Notes: generated by a model from the letters alone, not told the origin. DNA of 64,000 bases from Streptomyces sp. NRRL B-1140 (GCF_001280065.1 NZ_LGEA01000095.1:1-64000); one strand, 5' to 3'; shown: positions 44,775 to 55,410, counted from the first letter of the stretch. Translations and numbers: made by a program.

Positions 44775-44925
44775 CCTCTCGCCTACCGGGTTAGCTGACG
44801 GGTTCGGAGCAGGAAGGTCTCCTACGGACTCCCTCGCGGCACGCGCGGGCGTCCGATTCACCCCAGGGACTGCGGTGGGTCCCCGGCTCCCCTGGCTCGC
44901 GCCGTACGGGGACTCGGCGATGACT
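44775..44925 (-). promoter_or_regulatory. c-di-AMP riboswitch (ydaO/yuaA type)
   Basis: In the leader of the M23 gene, read on the minus strand. It has CGCCGAGTCCCCGTACGGCG (44900-44919), then the conserved GGGGTGAATC (44855-44864), and the 3' conserved CCGAACCCGTCAGCTAACCC ending in GGTAGGCG (44780-44807). These are the hallmark segments of the ydaO class, which senses cyclic di-AMP and turns off wall hydrolase genes when it is bound. It ends about 25 bases before the start codon. The remaining leader and promoter region to 45071 is lower in GC, with no gene in it. Confidence 0.9.
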
Positions 44926-45071
44926 GTCCGGTGCCGCGGGTGCGGCGCACTGCCTGACGAACAGCCCGGACGACGCTAAGCGGCGCCACTTTCAATTCCC
45001 AAACGGATCCCCGCTTTTGTAGCGCATCCCACAGGGCAGACAGGCAACTCCCATCCCAATTCGGGCATAAG

Positions 45072-45106
45072 GGGGCCCTGGTGCCTTCGAAGACATCCAG
45101 GGCCCC
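45072..45106 (-). terminator. Terminator of the M16 peptidase operon
   Basis: A ten-base stem GGGGCCCTGG (45072-45081) with CCAGGGCCCC (45097-45106) and a 15-base loop, 16 bases past the stop of the second M16 gene on the minus strand. Confidence 0.75.
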
Positions 45107-45121
45107 TCAGCGCGCGTGCCG

Positions 45122-46510
45122 CTACTCGGCGGCGACGACGCTGACTTCGCCGATGCCGAGGGCCTCCACAGGCGCCTTGATCTGCGCCGCGTCACCGACG
45201 AGGACGGTCACCAGCCGGTCCACCGGGAAGGCGCTGACGGCCGCCGCGGTGGCCTCCACGGTGCCGGTCGCGGCGAGCTGCCGGTACAGCGCGGCCTGGT
45301 AGTCGTCGGGCAGATGCTGCTCGACCTGGTCGGCCAGTGTGCTCGCGACGGCCGCCGCCGTCTCGTACTTCAGCGGCGCGACACCGACCAGGTTCTGCAC
45401 GGCGACGTCCCGCTCGGCGTCGGTCAGCCCCTCGGCGGCGAGCGTGCGCAGCACCGTCCAGAGGTCCTCCAGAGCGGGTCCGGTGTTGGGCGTGTCCACG
45501 GAGCCGCTGATGGCGAGCATCGCCGCGCCCGTGCCGTCGGGGGCGGACCTGAGGACCTGGCCGAACGCCCGTACGCCGTAGGTGTAGCCCTTCTCCTCGC
45601 GCAGGACGCGGTCCAGGCGGGAGGTGAGGGTGCCGCCGAGGCAGTACGTGCCGAGCACCTGCGCGGGCCACACGCGGTCGTGCCGGTCCGGGCCGATCCG
45701 GCCGATCAGCAGCTGCGTCTGTACGGCGCCCGGGCGGTCCACGATGACGACCCGGCCGGTGTCGTCGGCGGTCACCGGCGGCACGGGACGAGGCTCGGCC
45801 GGGGAGCCCGTCCAGGCGCCCAGCGTGTCCCCTAGCAGGGCGTCGAGGTCGATGCCGGTGAGGTCCCCGACGACCACGGCGGTGGCCGTGGCGGGGCGGA
45901 CGTGCTTCTCGTAGAAGGCGCGTACGGCCGCGGAGTCGATGGCGGCGACGGTCTCCTCGGTGCCCTGCCGGGGCCGCGACATGCGCGAGTCCGCCGGGAA
46001 CAGCTGCCGGGACAGCTCCTTGGCGGCCCGGCGCGAGGGGTTGGCCAGCTCGTGCGGGATCTCGTCGAGACGGTTGGCGACCAGCCGCTCGACCTCGCTG
46101 TCGGCGAACGCGGGCGCCCTCAGGGCGTCGGCGACCAGGCCCAGTCCCTTGGTGAGCCGGGAGGCCGGCACCTCCAGGCTGAGCCGGACACCGGGGTGGT
46201 CGGCGTGCGCGTCGAGGGTGGCGCCGGCGCGCTCCAGTTCGGCGGCGAAGTCCTCGGCGGAGTGCTTGTCGGTGCCCTCGGAGAAGGCCCGGGCCATGAT
46301 CGTGGCCACACCGTCGAGGCCGGCGGGCTCGGCGTCCAGCGGGGCGTCGAGCAGCACCTCCACGGCGACGACCTGCTGGCCGGGGCGGTGGCAGCGCAGC
46401 ACCGTGAGGCCGTTGTCGAGCGAGCCGCGCTCGGGGGCCGGGAAGGCCCACGGCTTGGCGTCGCCCGCCTGCGGCCGGGGGTGGAAGTCCATCGTGGCGA
46501 GCTCGGTCAC
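45122..46510 (-). CDS. M16 family peptidase-like protein, catalytically incomplete partner
   Basis: A 462-residue M16B-type protein with two M16 half-domains. The fold is clear (GVATIMARAFSEGTDKHSAEDFAAELERAGATLDAHAD; later EEKGYTYGVRAFGQ and the arginine/tyrosine segment), but the zinc motif HxxEH is replaced in the ARAFSEGT stretch, so it lacks metal ligands. This is the normal state of the second subunit in heterodimeric M16B peptidases, where R/Y residues in the EEKGYTYGVRA part help bind the substrate. GTG at 46510 overlaps the active subunit's stop by four bases. Confidence 0.88.
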   Translation of the reverse strand: MTELATMDFHPRPQAGDAKPWAFPAPERGSLDNGLTVLRCHRPGQQVVAVEVLLDAPLDAEPAGLDGVATIMARAFSEGTDKHSAEDFAAELERAGATLDAHADHPGVRLSLEVPASRLTKGLGLVADALRAPAFADSEVERLVANRLDEIPHELANPSRRAAKELSRQLFPADSRMSRPRQGTEETVAAIDSAAVRAFYEKHVRPATATAVVVGDLTGIDLDALLGDTLGAWTGSPAEPRPVPPVTADDTGRVVIVDRPGAVQTQLLIGRIGPDRHDRVWPAQVLGTYCLGGTLTSRLDRVLREEKGYTYGVRAFGQVLRSAPDGTGAAMLAISGSVDTPNTGPALEDLWTVLRTLAAEGLTDAERDVAVQNLVGVAPLKYETAAAVASTLADQVEQHLPDDYQAALYRQLAATGTVEATAAAVSAFPVDRLVTVLVGDAAQIKAPVEALGIGEVSVVAAE

Positions 46511-47856
46511 CGGGCCGCCTCCTCGTTCTCGTCCTGGTCGGCGGGGGCTTCGGGGGCGGTCGGCTCGTAGACGAGCACCGCGCGGTTGTCGGGGCGCAGG
46601 CGGGCCTTGGCGACCTCCTGGACCTCCTCCGGCGTGATCTCCAGCACGCGCTGCACGGCGGTCAGGGCGAGCTGCGGGTCGCCGAAGAGCACGGCGTACC
46701 GGCACAGTTCGTCGGCGCGGCCCGCGACCGTGCCGAGCCGGTCCAGCCACTCGCGCTCCAACTGGGCCTGGGCGCGCTCCATCTCCTCGGCCGTGGGGCC
46801 CTGCTCGGCGAACCGGGCGAGCTCCTCGTCGATGGCGCTCTCGATGACCGGGACCTCCACGTCGCCGGACGTCTTCACGTCCAGCCACCCCAGGGAGGGG
46901 GCCCCGGCGAGCCGCAGCAGGCCGAAGCCGGCCGCCACGGCCGTACGGTCGCGGCGCACGAGCCGGTTGTACAGCCGGGACGACTCGCCGCCGCCGAGGA
47001 CGGTGAGGGCCAGATCGGCCGCGTCGCAGGCGCGCGTGCCGTCGTGCGGCAGCCGGTAGGCGGCCATCAGGGCACGGGCCGGGACCTCCTCCTCGACGAC
47101 CTCGCGCAGCTGCTCGCCGATGATCTCCGGCAGCGAGCCGTCGCGCGGGGCGGGCTTGCCGTCGTGGCCGGGGATGGATCCGAAGTACTTCTCCACCCAG
47201 GCGAGGGTCTGCTCCGGGTCGATGTCGCCCACCACCGAGAGCACGGCGTTGTTCGGCGCGTAGTAGGTGCGGAAGAACGCGCGCGCGTCCTCCAGGGTCG
47301 CCGCGTCCAGGTCGGCCATCGAGCCGATCGGGGTGTGGTGGTAGGGGTGGCCCTCCGGGTAGGCGAGGGCGGTCAGCTTCTCGAAGGCGGTGCCGTAGGG
47401 GACGTTGTCGTAGCGCTGGCGGCGCTCGTTCTTGACGACGTCGCGCTGGTTCTCCATCGACTCGTCGTCGAGCGCGGCCAGCAGCGAGCCCATGCGGTCG
47501 GCCTCCAGCCAGAGGGCGAGCTCCAGCTCGTGGGCGGGCATGGTCTCGAAGTAGTTGGTCCGCTCGAAGCTGGTCGTGCCGTTCAGCGAGCCGCCCGCGC
47601 CCTGGACGAGCTCGAAATGACCATTGCCCTTGACCTGCGCGGAACCCTGGAACATCAAGTGCTCGAAAAGGTGAGCCAGGCCGGTACGCCCCTTGACTTC
47701 GTGACGTGAGCCGACGTCGTACCAGAGGCACACCGCCGCGACCGGGGTCAGGTGGTCCTCGGAGAGCACCACGCGCAGACCGTTGGCCAGGCGGTGCTCG
47801 GTCGCTGTCAGGCCCCCGGAGCCTGCCTGGGCTGTGGCCGTGTGACCCATGGGCAT
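46507..47856 (-). CDS. M16 family zinc peptidase, catalytic subunit
   Basis: A 449-residue metallopeptidase of the processing-peptidase type (M16B). The inverted zinc motif is HLFEH (His62, Glu65, His66), with a downstream Glu in the ENQRDVVKNERRQRYDN helix as third ligand. The substrate-binding part has FGSIPGHDG and the second-domain fold. There is no signal peptide. ATG at 47856 has GAAGGGA upstream; another ATG lies six bases later. It forms an operon with the inactive partner and is divergent from parC. Confidence 0.9.
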   Translation of the reverse strand: MPMGHTATAQAGSGGLTATEHRLANGLRVVLSEDHLTPVAAVCLWYDVGSRHEVKGRTGLAHLFEHLMFQGSAQVKGNGHFELVQGAGGSLNGTTSFERTNYFETMPAHELELALWLEADRMGSLLAALDDESMENQRDVVKNERRQRYDNVPYGTAFEKLTALAYPEGHPYHHTPIGSMADLDAATLEDARAFFRTYYAPNNAVLSVVGDIDPEQTLAWVEKYFGSIPGHDGKPAPRDGSLPEIIGEQLREVVEEEVPARALMAAYRLPHDGTRACDAADLALTVLGGGESSRLYNRLVRRDRTAVAAGFGLLRLAGAPSLGWLDVKTSGDVEVPVIESAIDEELARFAEQGPTAEEMERAQAQLEREWLDRLGTVAGRADELCRYAVLFGDPQLALTAVQRVLEITPEEVQEVAKARLRPDNRAVLVYEPTAPEAPADQDENEEAAR

Positions 47857-48074
47857 GTACGTCCCTTCGCTCGCGGAGCGGTTGTTCAGACCGCGGATTC
47901 CTGCCGGTCCTGCCACTGTATGCAAGCGTGCGGAGCACTGGTGAAGTTCCCGGCGGCGACCTCGGTCCCAGGACCGGGACGCCGCTTGCCCCGGGTCCTG
48001 GTCCCGCTTGTCAGTGCGGCGGTCCACAATGGTCCGCGTCAGATCTGGATCGCAGCAGCAAGGAGCCGGCAGCG

Positions 48075-50522
<2,448 letters not shown>

Positions 50523-50531
<9 letters not shown>

Positions 50532-50628
50532 GAGGTGGTGGCCCGGCCGGTCTAGGAGGTGGTGGCCCGGCCGGTCCGGGAGCTGGTGGCCGGGCCGGTT
50601 CAGGCGGTGGAAGCCGGGCCGGTCCAGG
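50523..50628. repeat. 24-base tandem repeat at the parC 3' end
   Basis: Four contiguous units start at 50523, 50547, 50571 and 50595, with a ten-base partial unit at 50619. Units 1 and 2 are identical and the later ones have diverged. Each unit starts CCGGT and contains GGTGG. The first unit includes the last codons and stop of parC. Read in the parC frame, the units repeat a VARPV or VAGPV-like peptide, with stops in units 1 and 2. The right end overlaps the last codons of the CobW gene on the other strand. There are no spacers, so it is not a CRISPR. Confidence 0.9.
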
Positions 50629-51709
50629 CCGGGTCGGCGTCGCCGTCCTCCTCGGGGTCGCGCACATACCGCAGGACGCCCCACATGCCGTGCTCGTCGG
50701 CATGTGGGGCCTCGCTCCTGCACGCCTTGAGTTCCTGCTCGAGAGCGGGCGCGTCGATCCCCGAGCCGATGAGGACGAGTTGGGTGAGGCGTTCGGCGTC
50801 GGCCGGCCAGGGCTCCGGGTAGAAGCGCAGGAAGCGGCCGACGGCGTGGACGGCGTAGCGGTTGCGGATGTCGTACGGCCCGAAGTCGACGTAGCCCTTG
50901 ATCCGGTACAGCCCCTCGGGCCGGCTGTCGAGGAACGCCATCAGCCTGCGCGGGTCGAGGGGTTCCGGCGAGGCGAACGACAGGCTGTCGTAGGCGGTGT
51001 GCAGGTGCCCGGAGTGGTCCTCGCCCGTGTGGTCCTCGTTCCCGGCGGGGCCGTGTTCGTGCAGGTCGTCGAAGGACAGCTGCCCGATGCGTTCCTCGCT
51101 CGGCCGGCAGTCGAAGAGGAACTCGGGGTCGATCCGGCCGTAGGTGGCCGGGACGACGGCGGCGCGGTCGACGAGGGACCGGACCAGCCCGAGGACGCGT
51201 TCGCCGTCCGTGGCCCGGTCGAGCTTATTGACCACGACCAGGTCGGCCAGCGCGAGATGCCGGTCGATCTCGGGGTGCCTGGCCCGGGTGTCGTCGAACT
51301 CGGCGGCGTCGACGACCTCGACGAGCCCGCCGTAGACGACCCCCGGGTGCTCGCTGGCCAGCAGCATCCGCACGAGCTCCTGCGGCTCGGCGAGACCGCT
51401 GGCCTCGATGACGATGACGTCGATGCCGACCGAGGGCTCCGCGAGCCGCTCCAGGTACTGGTCCAGTTCACTCGCGTCGACGGCGCAGCACAGACAGCCG
51501 TTGCCGAGGGACACCGTCGAGTCGCCGAGCGCGCCCGCGACCGCCATCGCATCGATCTCGATCGCCCCGAAGTCGTTGACGAGGGCGCCGATCCGGCTGC
51601 CGCCGCTGCGGTGCAGAAGGTGGTTGAGCAAGGTGGTCTTCCCCGAGCCGAGGAATCCGGCCAGGACGACCACCGGGATCTGCTGCGGTTGCGGGCTCGG
51701 CTGGCTCAC
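50600..51709 (-). CDS. CobW/G3E family GTPase, metal chaperone-like
   Basis: A 369-residue metal-handling GTPase. The P-loop is GFLGSGKTT (about 19-27), the metal site is CLCC (Cys72, Cys74, Cys75) in GNGCLCCAV, the Walker B region is VIVIEASGLAEP, and the guanine motif is NKLD. A His/Asp/Glu-rich linker (HEHGPAGNEDHTGEDHSGHLH region, about residues 250-270) lies between the GTPase and the CobW C-terminal domain, which ends near GMWGVLRYVRD. GTG at 51709 is chosen. Zinc is the likely metal. I see no Zur-type operator before it. The tail overlaps the parC-derived repeat. Confidence 0.9.
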   Translation of the reverse strand: MSQPSPQPQQIPVVVLAGFLGSGKTTLLNHLLHRSGGSRIGALVNDFGAIEIDAMAVAGALGDSTVSLGNGCLCCAVDASELDQYLERLAEPSVGIDVIVIEASGLAEPQELVRMLLASEHPGVVYGGLVEVVDAAEFDDTRARHPEIDRHLALADLVVVNKLDRATDGERVLGLVRSLVDRAAVVPATYGRIDPEFLFDCRPSEERIGQLSFDDLHEHGPAGNEDHTGEDHSGHLHTAYDSLSFASPEPLDPRRLMAFLDSRPEGLYRIKGYVDFGPYDIRNRYAVHAVGRFLRFYPEPWPADAERLTQLVLIGSGIDAPALEQELKACRSEAPHADEHGMWGVLRYVRDPEEDGDADPAWTGPASTA

Positions 51710-51875
51710 CGTGCGGCCTTTCTCGCGCCGACGCGTGCACCGGCTCGCGTTCCCGGCACACGTGGAGGATGGGATGCCGCCCCAGGATACGAGCCGGGAG
51801 ATCCACGCCGGAGTGAACGGGTCGGCGGCGCACCTCGCACCGCTCGGTCTCGGCCCCCTCAGCCGACCCGGACTG

Positions 51876-53036
51876 TCAGGCGGGCACGGGCACCGGCGCC
51901 TCCGGCCCCACATACCGCGCCACCGGCCTGATGATCTTCGTGTCCTCCGCCTGCTCCAGGATGTTGGCGCTCCAGCCCACCGCCCGCGCGGCGGCGAAGG
52001 TCGGGGTGAACATCTCGCGGGGCAGGCCGCAGAGTTCCATGACCACGCCCGCGTAGTACTCGACGTTGGTGTGCAGTTCCCGGCCGGGCTTCAGCTCCGC
52101 CAGGATCGCCTCGATGTGGCGCTCGACTTCGACGGCGAAGTCCACCCGCGGCCCGCCGAACCCCTGGGCGACCTCGCGCAGCATCCGGGACCGCGGGTCC
52201 TCGGTGCGGTAGATCGCGTGCCCGAAGCCCATGATGCGCTCACCGGCGAGCACGCGCCGACGCACCCAGGGCTCGATCCGGTCCGGGGTGCCGATCGCGT
52301 CCAGGGTGTCCAGCGCGCGGCTGGGCGCACCTCCGTGCAACGGGCCCGACAGCGCGGCCACCGCACCGGCCAGGCACGCCGCCACGTCCGCGCCCGTCGA
52401 CGCGATGACCCGGGCCGTGAAAGTGGATGCGTTGAACCCATGATCAATGGTTGAGATCAGGTACTGCTCGATCGCCCGTGCGTGCGACTCGGCCGGCACC
52501 GAACCGGTCAGCATGTAGAGGTAGTTCGCCGCGTAGGACAGGTCCTCGCGCGGCTCCACCGGTTCCAGCCCGTTGCCCAGCCGGTGCAGCGCCGTGAGCA
52601 GCGTGGGCACGGCCGCGGCCGCCTCGATGGTGTCCTGTCGGCGCCGTTCGGCGTCGATGTCGTACACGGGGCGGAAACCCTTCGCCGCGCCCAGCAGTGA
52701 CAGGGCCGTACGCATCCCGGCGAGCGGCCCGGAGCGGCCGCCGGCCGCCGCGATGGCGGGCAGTGCCGCTCGCACCTCGTCGGGCAGCCGCCGCAACGCC
52801 GCGGTCTCGGCCGCGAAGGCCGCGCTCCGCCCGGCGTCCGGAAGGTCTCCGTGCACGAGCAGATGCCAGACGTCCTCGAAGCCCCGGGTGCGCGCGAGGT
52901 CGACGGCCGAGTACTGCCGGTAGTGGTAGAAGCCCTCCCGGCCCCGGACGTCACCGACGCGGGTGTCGGTGACCACGACTCCGGCGAGCCCCCGAGGTGC
53001 TTCGAGAAGAGTTGCTGCTGACCTGTTGACGGACAT
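51876..53036 (-). CDS. Citrate synthase-like protein with Asp-to-Glu change
   Basis: A 386-residue citrate/methylcitrate synthase-fold protein. ATG at 53036 has GGGAGG nine bases upstream. The acetyl-CoA and oxaloacetate histidines are present as His199 (DHGFNAS), His234 (GPLHGG) and His273 (GFGHAIY). The third catalytic residue, normally Asp in NVDF, is Glu326 (TNVEYYAG). TPTFAAARAVGWSANILEQ is the usual helix after it. Activity may be reduced or altered. It is divergent from a second citrate synthase-like gene, which keeps all three residues and bears a DNA-binding domain; the two could form mixed dimers. Confidence 0.9.
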   Translation of the reverse strand: MSVNRSAATLLEAPRGLAGVVVTDTRVGDVRGREGFYHYRQYSAVDLARTRGFEDVWHLLVHGDLPDAGRSAAFAAETAALRRLPDEVRAALPAIAAAGGRSGPLAGMRTALSLLGAAKGFRPVYDIDAERRRQDTIEAAAAVPTLLTALHRLGNGLEPVEPREDLSYAANYLYMLTGSVPAESHARAIEQYLISTIDHGFNASTFTARVIASTGADVAACLAGAVAALSGPLHGGAPSRALDTLDAIGTPDRIEPWVRRRVLAGERIMGFGHAIYRTEDPRSRMLREVAQGFGGPRVDFAVEVERHIEAILAELKPGRELHTNVEYYAGVVMELCGLPREMFTPTFAAARAVGWSANILEQAEDTKIIRPVARYVGPEAPVPVPA

Positions 53037-53052
53037 GACTGCCTCCCTGAAC

Positions 53053-53106
53053 TTGATTTGACTGTCCATGATTGATTCACGGCGTGTCAATATTGATTGA
53101 ATCAAT
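53053..53106. promoter_or_regulatory. AT-rich operator between divergent citrate synthase-like genes
   Basis: An AT-rich island in very GC-rich DNA. ATTGATTCA (53071-53079) is mirrored by TGAATCAAT (53098-53106), and TCAATATTGA (53087-53096) is a perfect palindrome inside. TTGATT occurs in the same direction at 53053, 53072 and 53093, spaced about two helical turns. It lies between two divergent starts (53036 and 53147), so a protein bound here could control both genes. The HTH of the right-hand gene product is the obvious candidate. Confidence 0.6.
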
Positions 53107-53146
53107 GTTGCAGTCAATGGTCCGCCAGACGGATACGGTGACCCCC

Positions 53147-54412
53147 ATGCGCGATCAAGACCCCGCCCCCCTCGGCGCGGAACGACGGCTGAGCACCAAG
53201 GAAGCCGCCGAGCTGCTCGGCGTGAAGCCGGAGACCGTGTACGCGTACGTGAGCCGCGGCCAGCTCAGCAGCCGACGGGTGAGCGGCGGGCGCGGCAGCA
53301 CCTTCGACGCCCAGGAGGTCGAGGCCCTCGCCCGGCGGAACAGGCGTGAGGGCGCGGGCGCTTCCGGTTCCGGTTCCGGCGGCGACCTGTCCGTACGCAC
53401 CCGGATCACGCTCATCGGGAACGACCACTACTTCTTCCGTGGTGTCGACGCGGTCGACCTGGCCACACGACACTCCTACGAGGAGGTCGCGGAGTGGCTG
53501 TGGACGGGCCGGATGATCCCGGGCCGCACCTTCACCGCGCCCGCCGCCTCCGTCGCCGTCGCCCGCCGGGCCGTCGAAGCCCTGCCCGGACACGCCGCTC
53601 CCACCGACCGCTTGCGGGTGGCGACGATCGCCGCCGCGACCGCCGACCCGCTGCGGTTCGACCTGTCCGAGGAGGCCGTGCTCGGCACCGCGCGCAGCCT
53701 CATCCCCACGCTCGTCGACGCACTGCCCCCCGCTGGGCACCACCGCCGCGACGACGGCCCCCTGGCCCACCGTCTGTGGAGCAGGCTGTCGGTGCGCGAG
53801 AACCCCGACGAGGCATCCCTGCGCGCCCTGGACGCCGCCCTCGCCCTCCTCGTCGACCACGACCTGGCCGCCTCCACCCTCGCCGTGCGGGTCGCGGCGT
53901 CTGCCCGCGCACACGCCTATGCGGCGGTCTCCGCGGGGCTGGGCGTGATCGAGGGCCCGCTGCACGGCGCGGCCGGCGGGCTCGCCCACCGGCTGCTGCA
54001 GGACGTGCTCGAACAGGGCGACGCGGCGCCCGTGATCGCGGCCGAACTGCGCGCCGGACGCCGCATCCCGGGCCTCGGCCACCGGCTGTATCCCGGTGAG
54101 GACCCACGCGCACGCGCTCTGTTCGCCCTCCTGGAACGGATCCCGCGCGCGGAGCCCGCTCTCCTCGCCGCCCGCGACATCGTGGAGACCACCGCCCGCC
54201 ACGCTCCCTTGCACGCCAACGTGGACCTGGCGCTCGCCGTCCTCACCGCGTCCAGCGGCATGGATCCGACCGCGGGCGAGACGATCTTCGCCGTGGCCCG
54301 GACGGCGGGCTGGATCGCCCACGCCCTGGAGGAGTACGGCGAACGCCCGCTGCGGATGCGGCCGAGCGGTCTCTACGCAGGCCCGAAGCCTCCTCAGCCC
54401 CTGCCGGAGTAA
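53147..54412 (+). CDS. Citrate synthase-like protein with N-terminal MerR/excisionase-type HTH
   Basis: A 421-residue fusion. Residues 14-65 form a helix-turn-helix of the HTH_17/MerR type (LSTKEAAELLGVKPETVYAY, then SRGQLSSRRVSGGRGSTFDAQEVEAL). A Gly/Ser linker follows (about 69-80), and from about 82 a citrate synthase domain with His238, His273 (EGPLHGAAGG), His312 (GLGHRLYP) and Asp360 (HANVDLAL), the full catalytic set. ARTAGWIAHALEE closes the active site. ATG at 53147 is chosen; a GTG three codons earlier is possible. It is probably a metabolite-sensing regulator or a DNA-bound enzyme controlling the divergent paralogue. Confidence 0.88.
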   Translation: MRDQDPAPLGAERRLSTKEAAELLGVKPETVYAYVSRGQLSSRRVSGGRGSTFDAQEVEALARRNRREGAGASGSGSGGDLSVRTRITLIGNDHYFFRGVDAVDLATRHSYEEVAEWLWTGRMIPGRTFTAPAASVAVARRAVEALPGHAAPTDRLRVATIAAATADPLRFDLSEEAVLGTARSLIPTLVDALPPAGHHRRDDGPLAHRLWSRLSVRENPDEASLRALDAALALLVDHDLAASTLAVRVAASARAHAYAAVSAGLGVIEGPLHGAAGGLAHRLLQDVLEQGDAAPVIAAELRAGRRIPGLGHRLYPGEDPRARALFALLERIPRAEPALLAARDIVETTARHAPLHANVDLALAVLTASSGMDPTAGETIFAVARTAGWIAHALEEYGERPLRMRPSGLYAGPKPPQPLPE

Positions 54413-54446
54413 CACGGGAGGGGGCCGAAAGCCGCCCCGACCGAAG

Positions 54447-54465
54447 TCAGGTTAGGCTCACCTCT
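54447..54465 (+). promoter_or_regulatory. Iron box (DmdR1/IdeR-type operator)
   Basis: TCAGGTTAGGCTCACCTCT matches the Streptomyces iron box TTAGGTTAGGCTCACCTAA in 16 of 19 positions. It ends directly before the GTG start of the next gene. Binding of the iron-loaded DmdR1 repressor here would block the promoter or the start region, so the gene should be on under iron limitation. Confidence 0.8.
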
Positions 54466-55410
54466 GTGAGTACGTGCTCTAGCGTCTCCCGGGACTTCGA
54501 CGAGCCCGTTTCGGGAACCGCGGCCACCGCGAGGACCTGGCTGTTGCTGGAACAGCCCGGTCCGTGGGGTGCCAAGGCGCTCACTTCGAGCCACCTGGAC
54601 CCCGCCCTGGGGCGTGCCCTGGAGGCGGCCGCGAAGGACACCGGCGTACGGATCGCGCTCATCCGCCGTCCCGGGCGGCACGCGGACCGCCGTATGCCCG
54701 CCGCGCGCCGGGTGTACGTGGCGCACGTCGTCCCGGGAAACGTCTGGCTGCACAGCGCCTCGACCTCGGACCCCGGGCGACTGCTCGATCTCGACTTCGC
54801 GGCACTCGGCCGGGGCGACCACCGCACGTTCGACGTCCTGCTCGGCGGCCGGCCCCACGACGGCGACCCGCTGGCCCTCGTCTGCACCAACGGCAAGCGT
54901 GACCGCTGCTGCGCCCTCCTCGGCCGTCCCCTCGCGGCCGAGCTGGCGACGTCCGGGGTCGAGGGCATCTGGGAAGTCACCCATCTGGGTGGTCACCGCT
55001 TCTCCCCCACCGTGCTCGTGCTGCCGTACGGATACGCGTACGGCCGAGCCGAGGCCCACTCCCTCAAGGAGGTCCTGCACAGCGCGCGGGAGGGACGGAT
55101 CGTCATGGAGGGATGCAGGGGCAGCTCGGCCTGGGAACGGCCCGGTCAGGCTGCCGAGCTCGCCGTGCGCGCCAGCGCCGGGGAATTCACGGCGGAGGCG
55201 CTGAGCGTCGTCCGGACGGTCGGTGCGGCACCGCGGTGGGAGGTGACCGTCGCCCACACCGACGGACGCCGCTGGCAGGTCGACGTGGCCCAGGCCGCGG
55301 GCCTGCCGCCCCGCCCGGAGAGCTGCGGGGCGTCCGTTCTCGGTTCTCCGGCGCGGATGGACGTGGTGGCGGTGCGCGAGGTGCGTGTCACGCCGGCCCT
55401 GGCCGGCTGA
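54466..55410 (+). CDS. Sucrase/ferredoxin-like (thioredoxin-like [2Fe-2S]) protein
   Basis: A 314-residue protein of the sucraseferredoxin-like family, which has a thioredoxin-like ferredoxin fold. Cysteines occur at Cys4 (STCSS), Cys140, Cys148 and Cys149 (CTNGKRDRCCALLG), and the histidine motif EVTHLGGHRFSPTVLVLP follows. These are the usual ligand regions for a [2Fe-2S] cluster. GTG at 54466 lies immediately after an iron box and has no ribosome binding site, so the transcript may be leaderless. Iron control suggests a reductase role, such as ferric-siderophore reduction. The older sucrase name is not informative. The gene stands alone. Confidence 0.85.
   Translation: MSTCSSVSRDFDEPVSGTAATARTWLLLEQPGPWGAKALTSSHLDPALGRALEAAAKDTGVRIALIRRPGRHADRRMPAARRVYVAHVVPGNVWLHSASTSDPGRLLDLDFAALGRGDHRTFDVLLGGRPHDGDPLALVCTNGKRDRCCALLGRPLAAELATSGVEGIWEVTHLGGHRFSPTVLVLPYGYAYGRAEAHSLKEVLHSAREGRIVMEGCRGSSAWERPGQAAELAVRASAGEFTAEALSVVRTVGAAPRWEVTVAHTDGRRWQVDVAQAAGLPPRPESCGASVLGSPARMDVVAVREVRVTPALAG

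Noticed and set aside
47706..48074. N-terminal extension of ParC by 123 codons
   Set aside because: The extension overlaps the divergent M16 gene and is not seen in the family; ATG at 48075 fits.
51710..51875. Zur operator before the CobW gene
   Set aside because: I found no AT-rich TGAAAATGATTTTCA-like dyad in this GC-rich interval.
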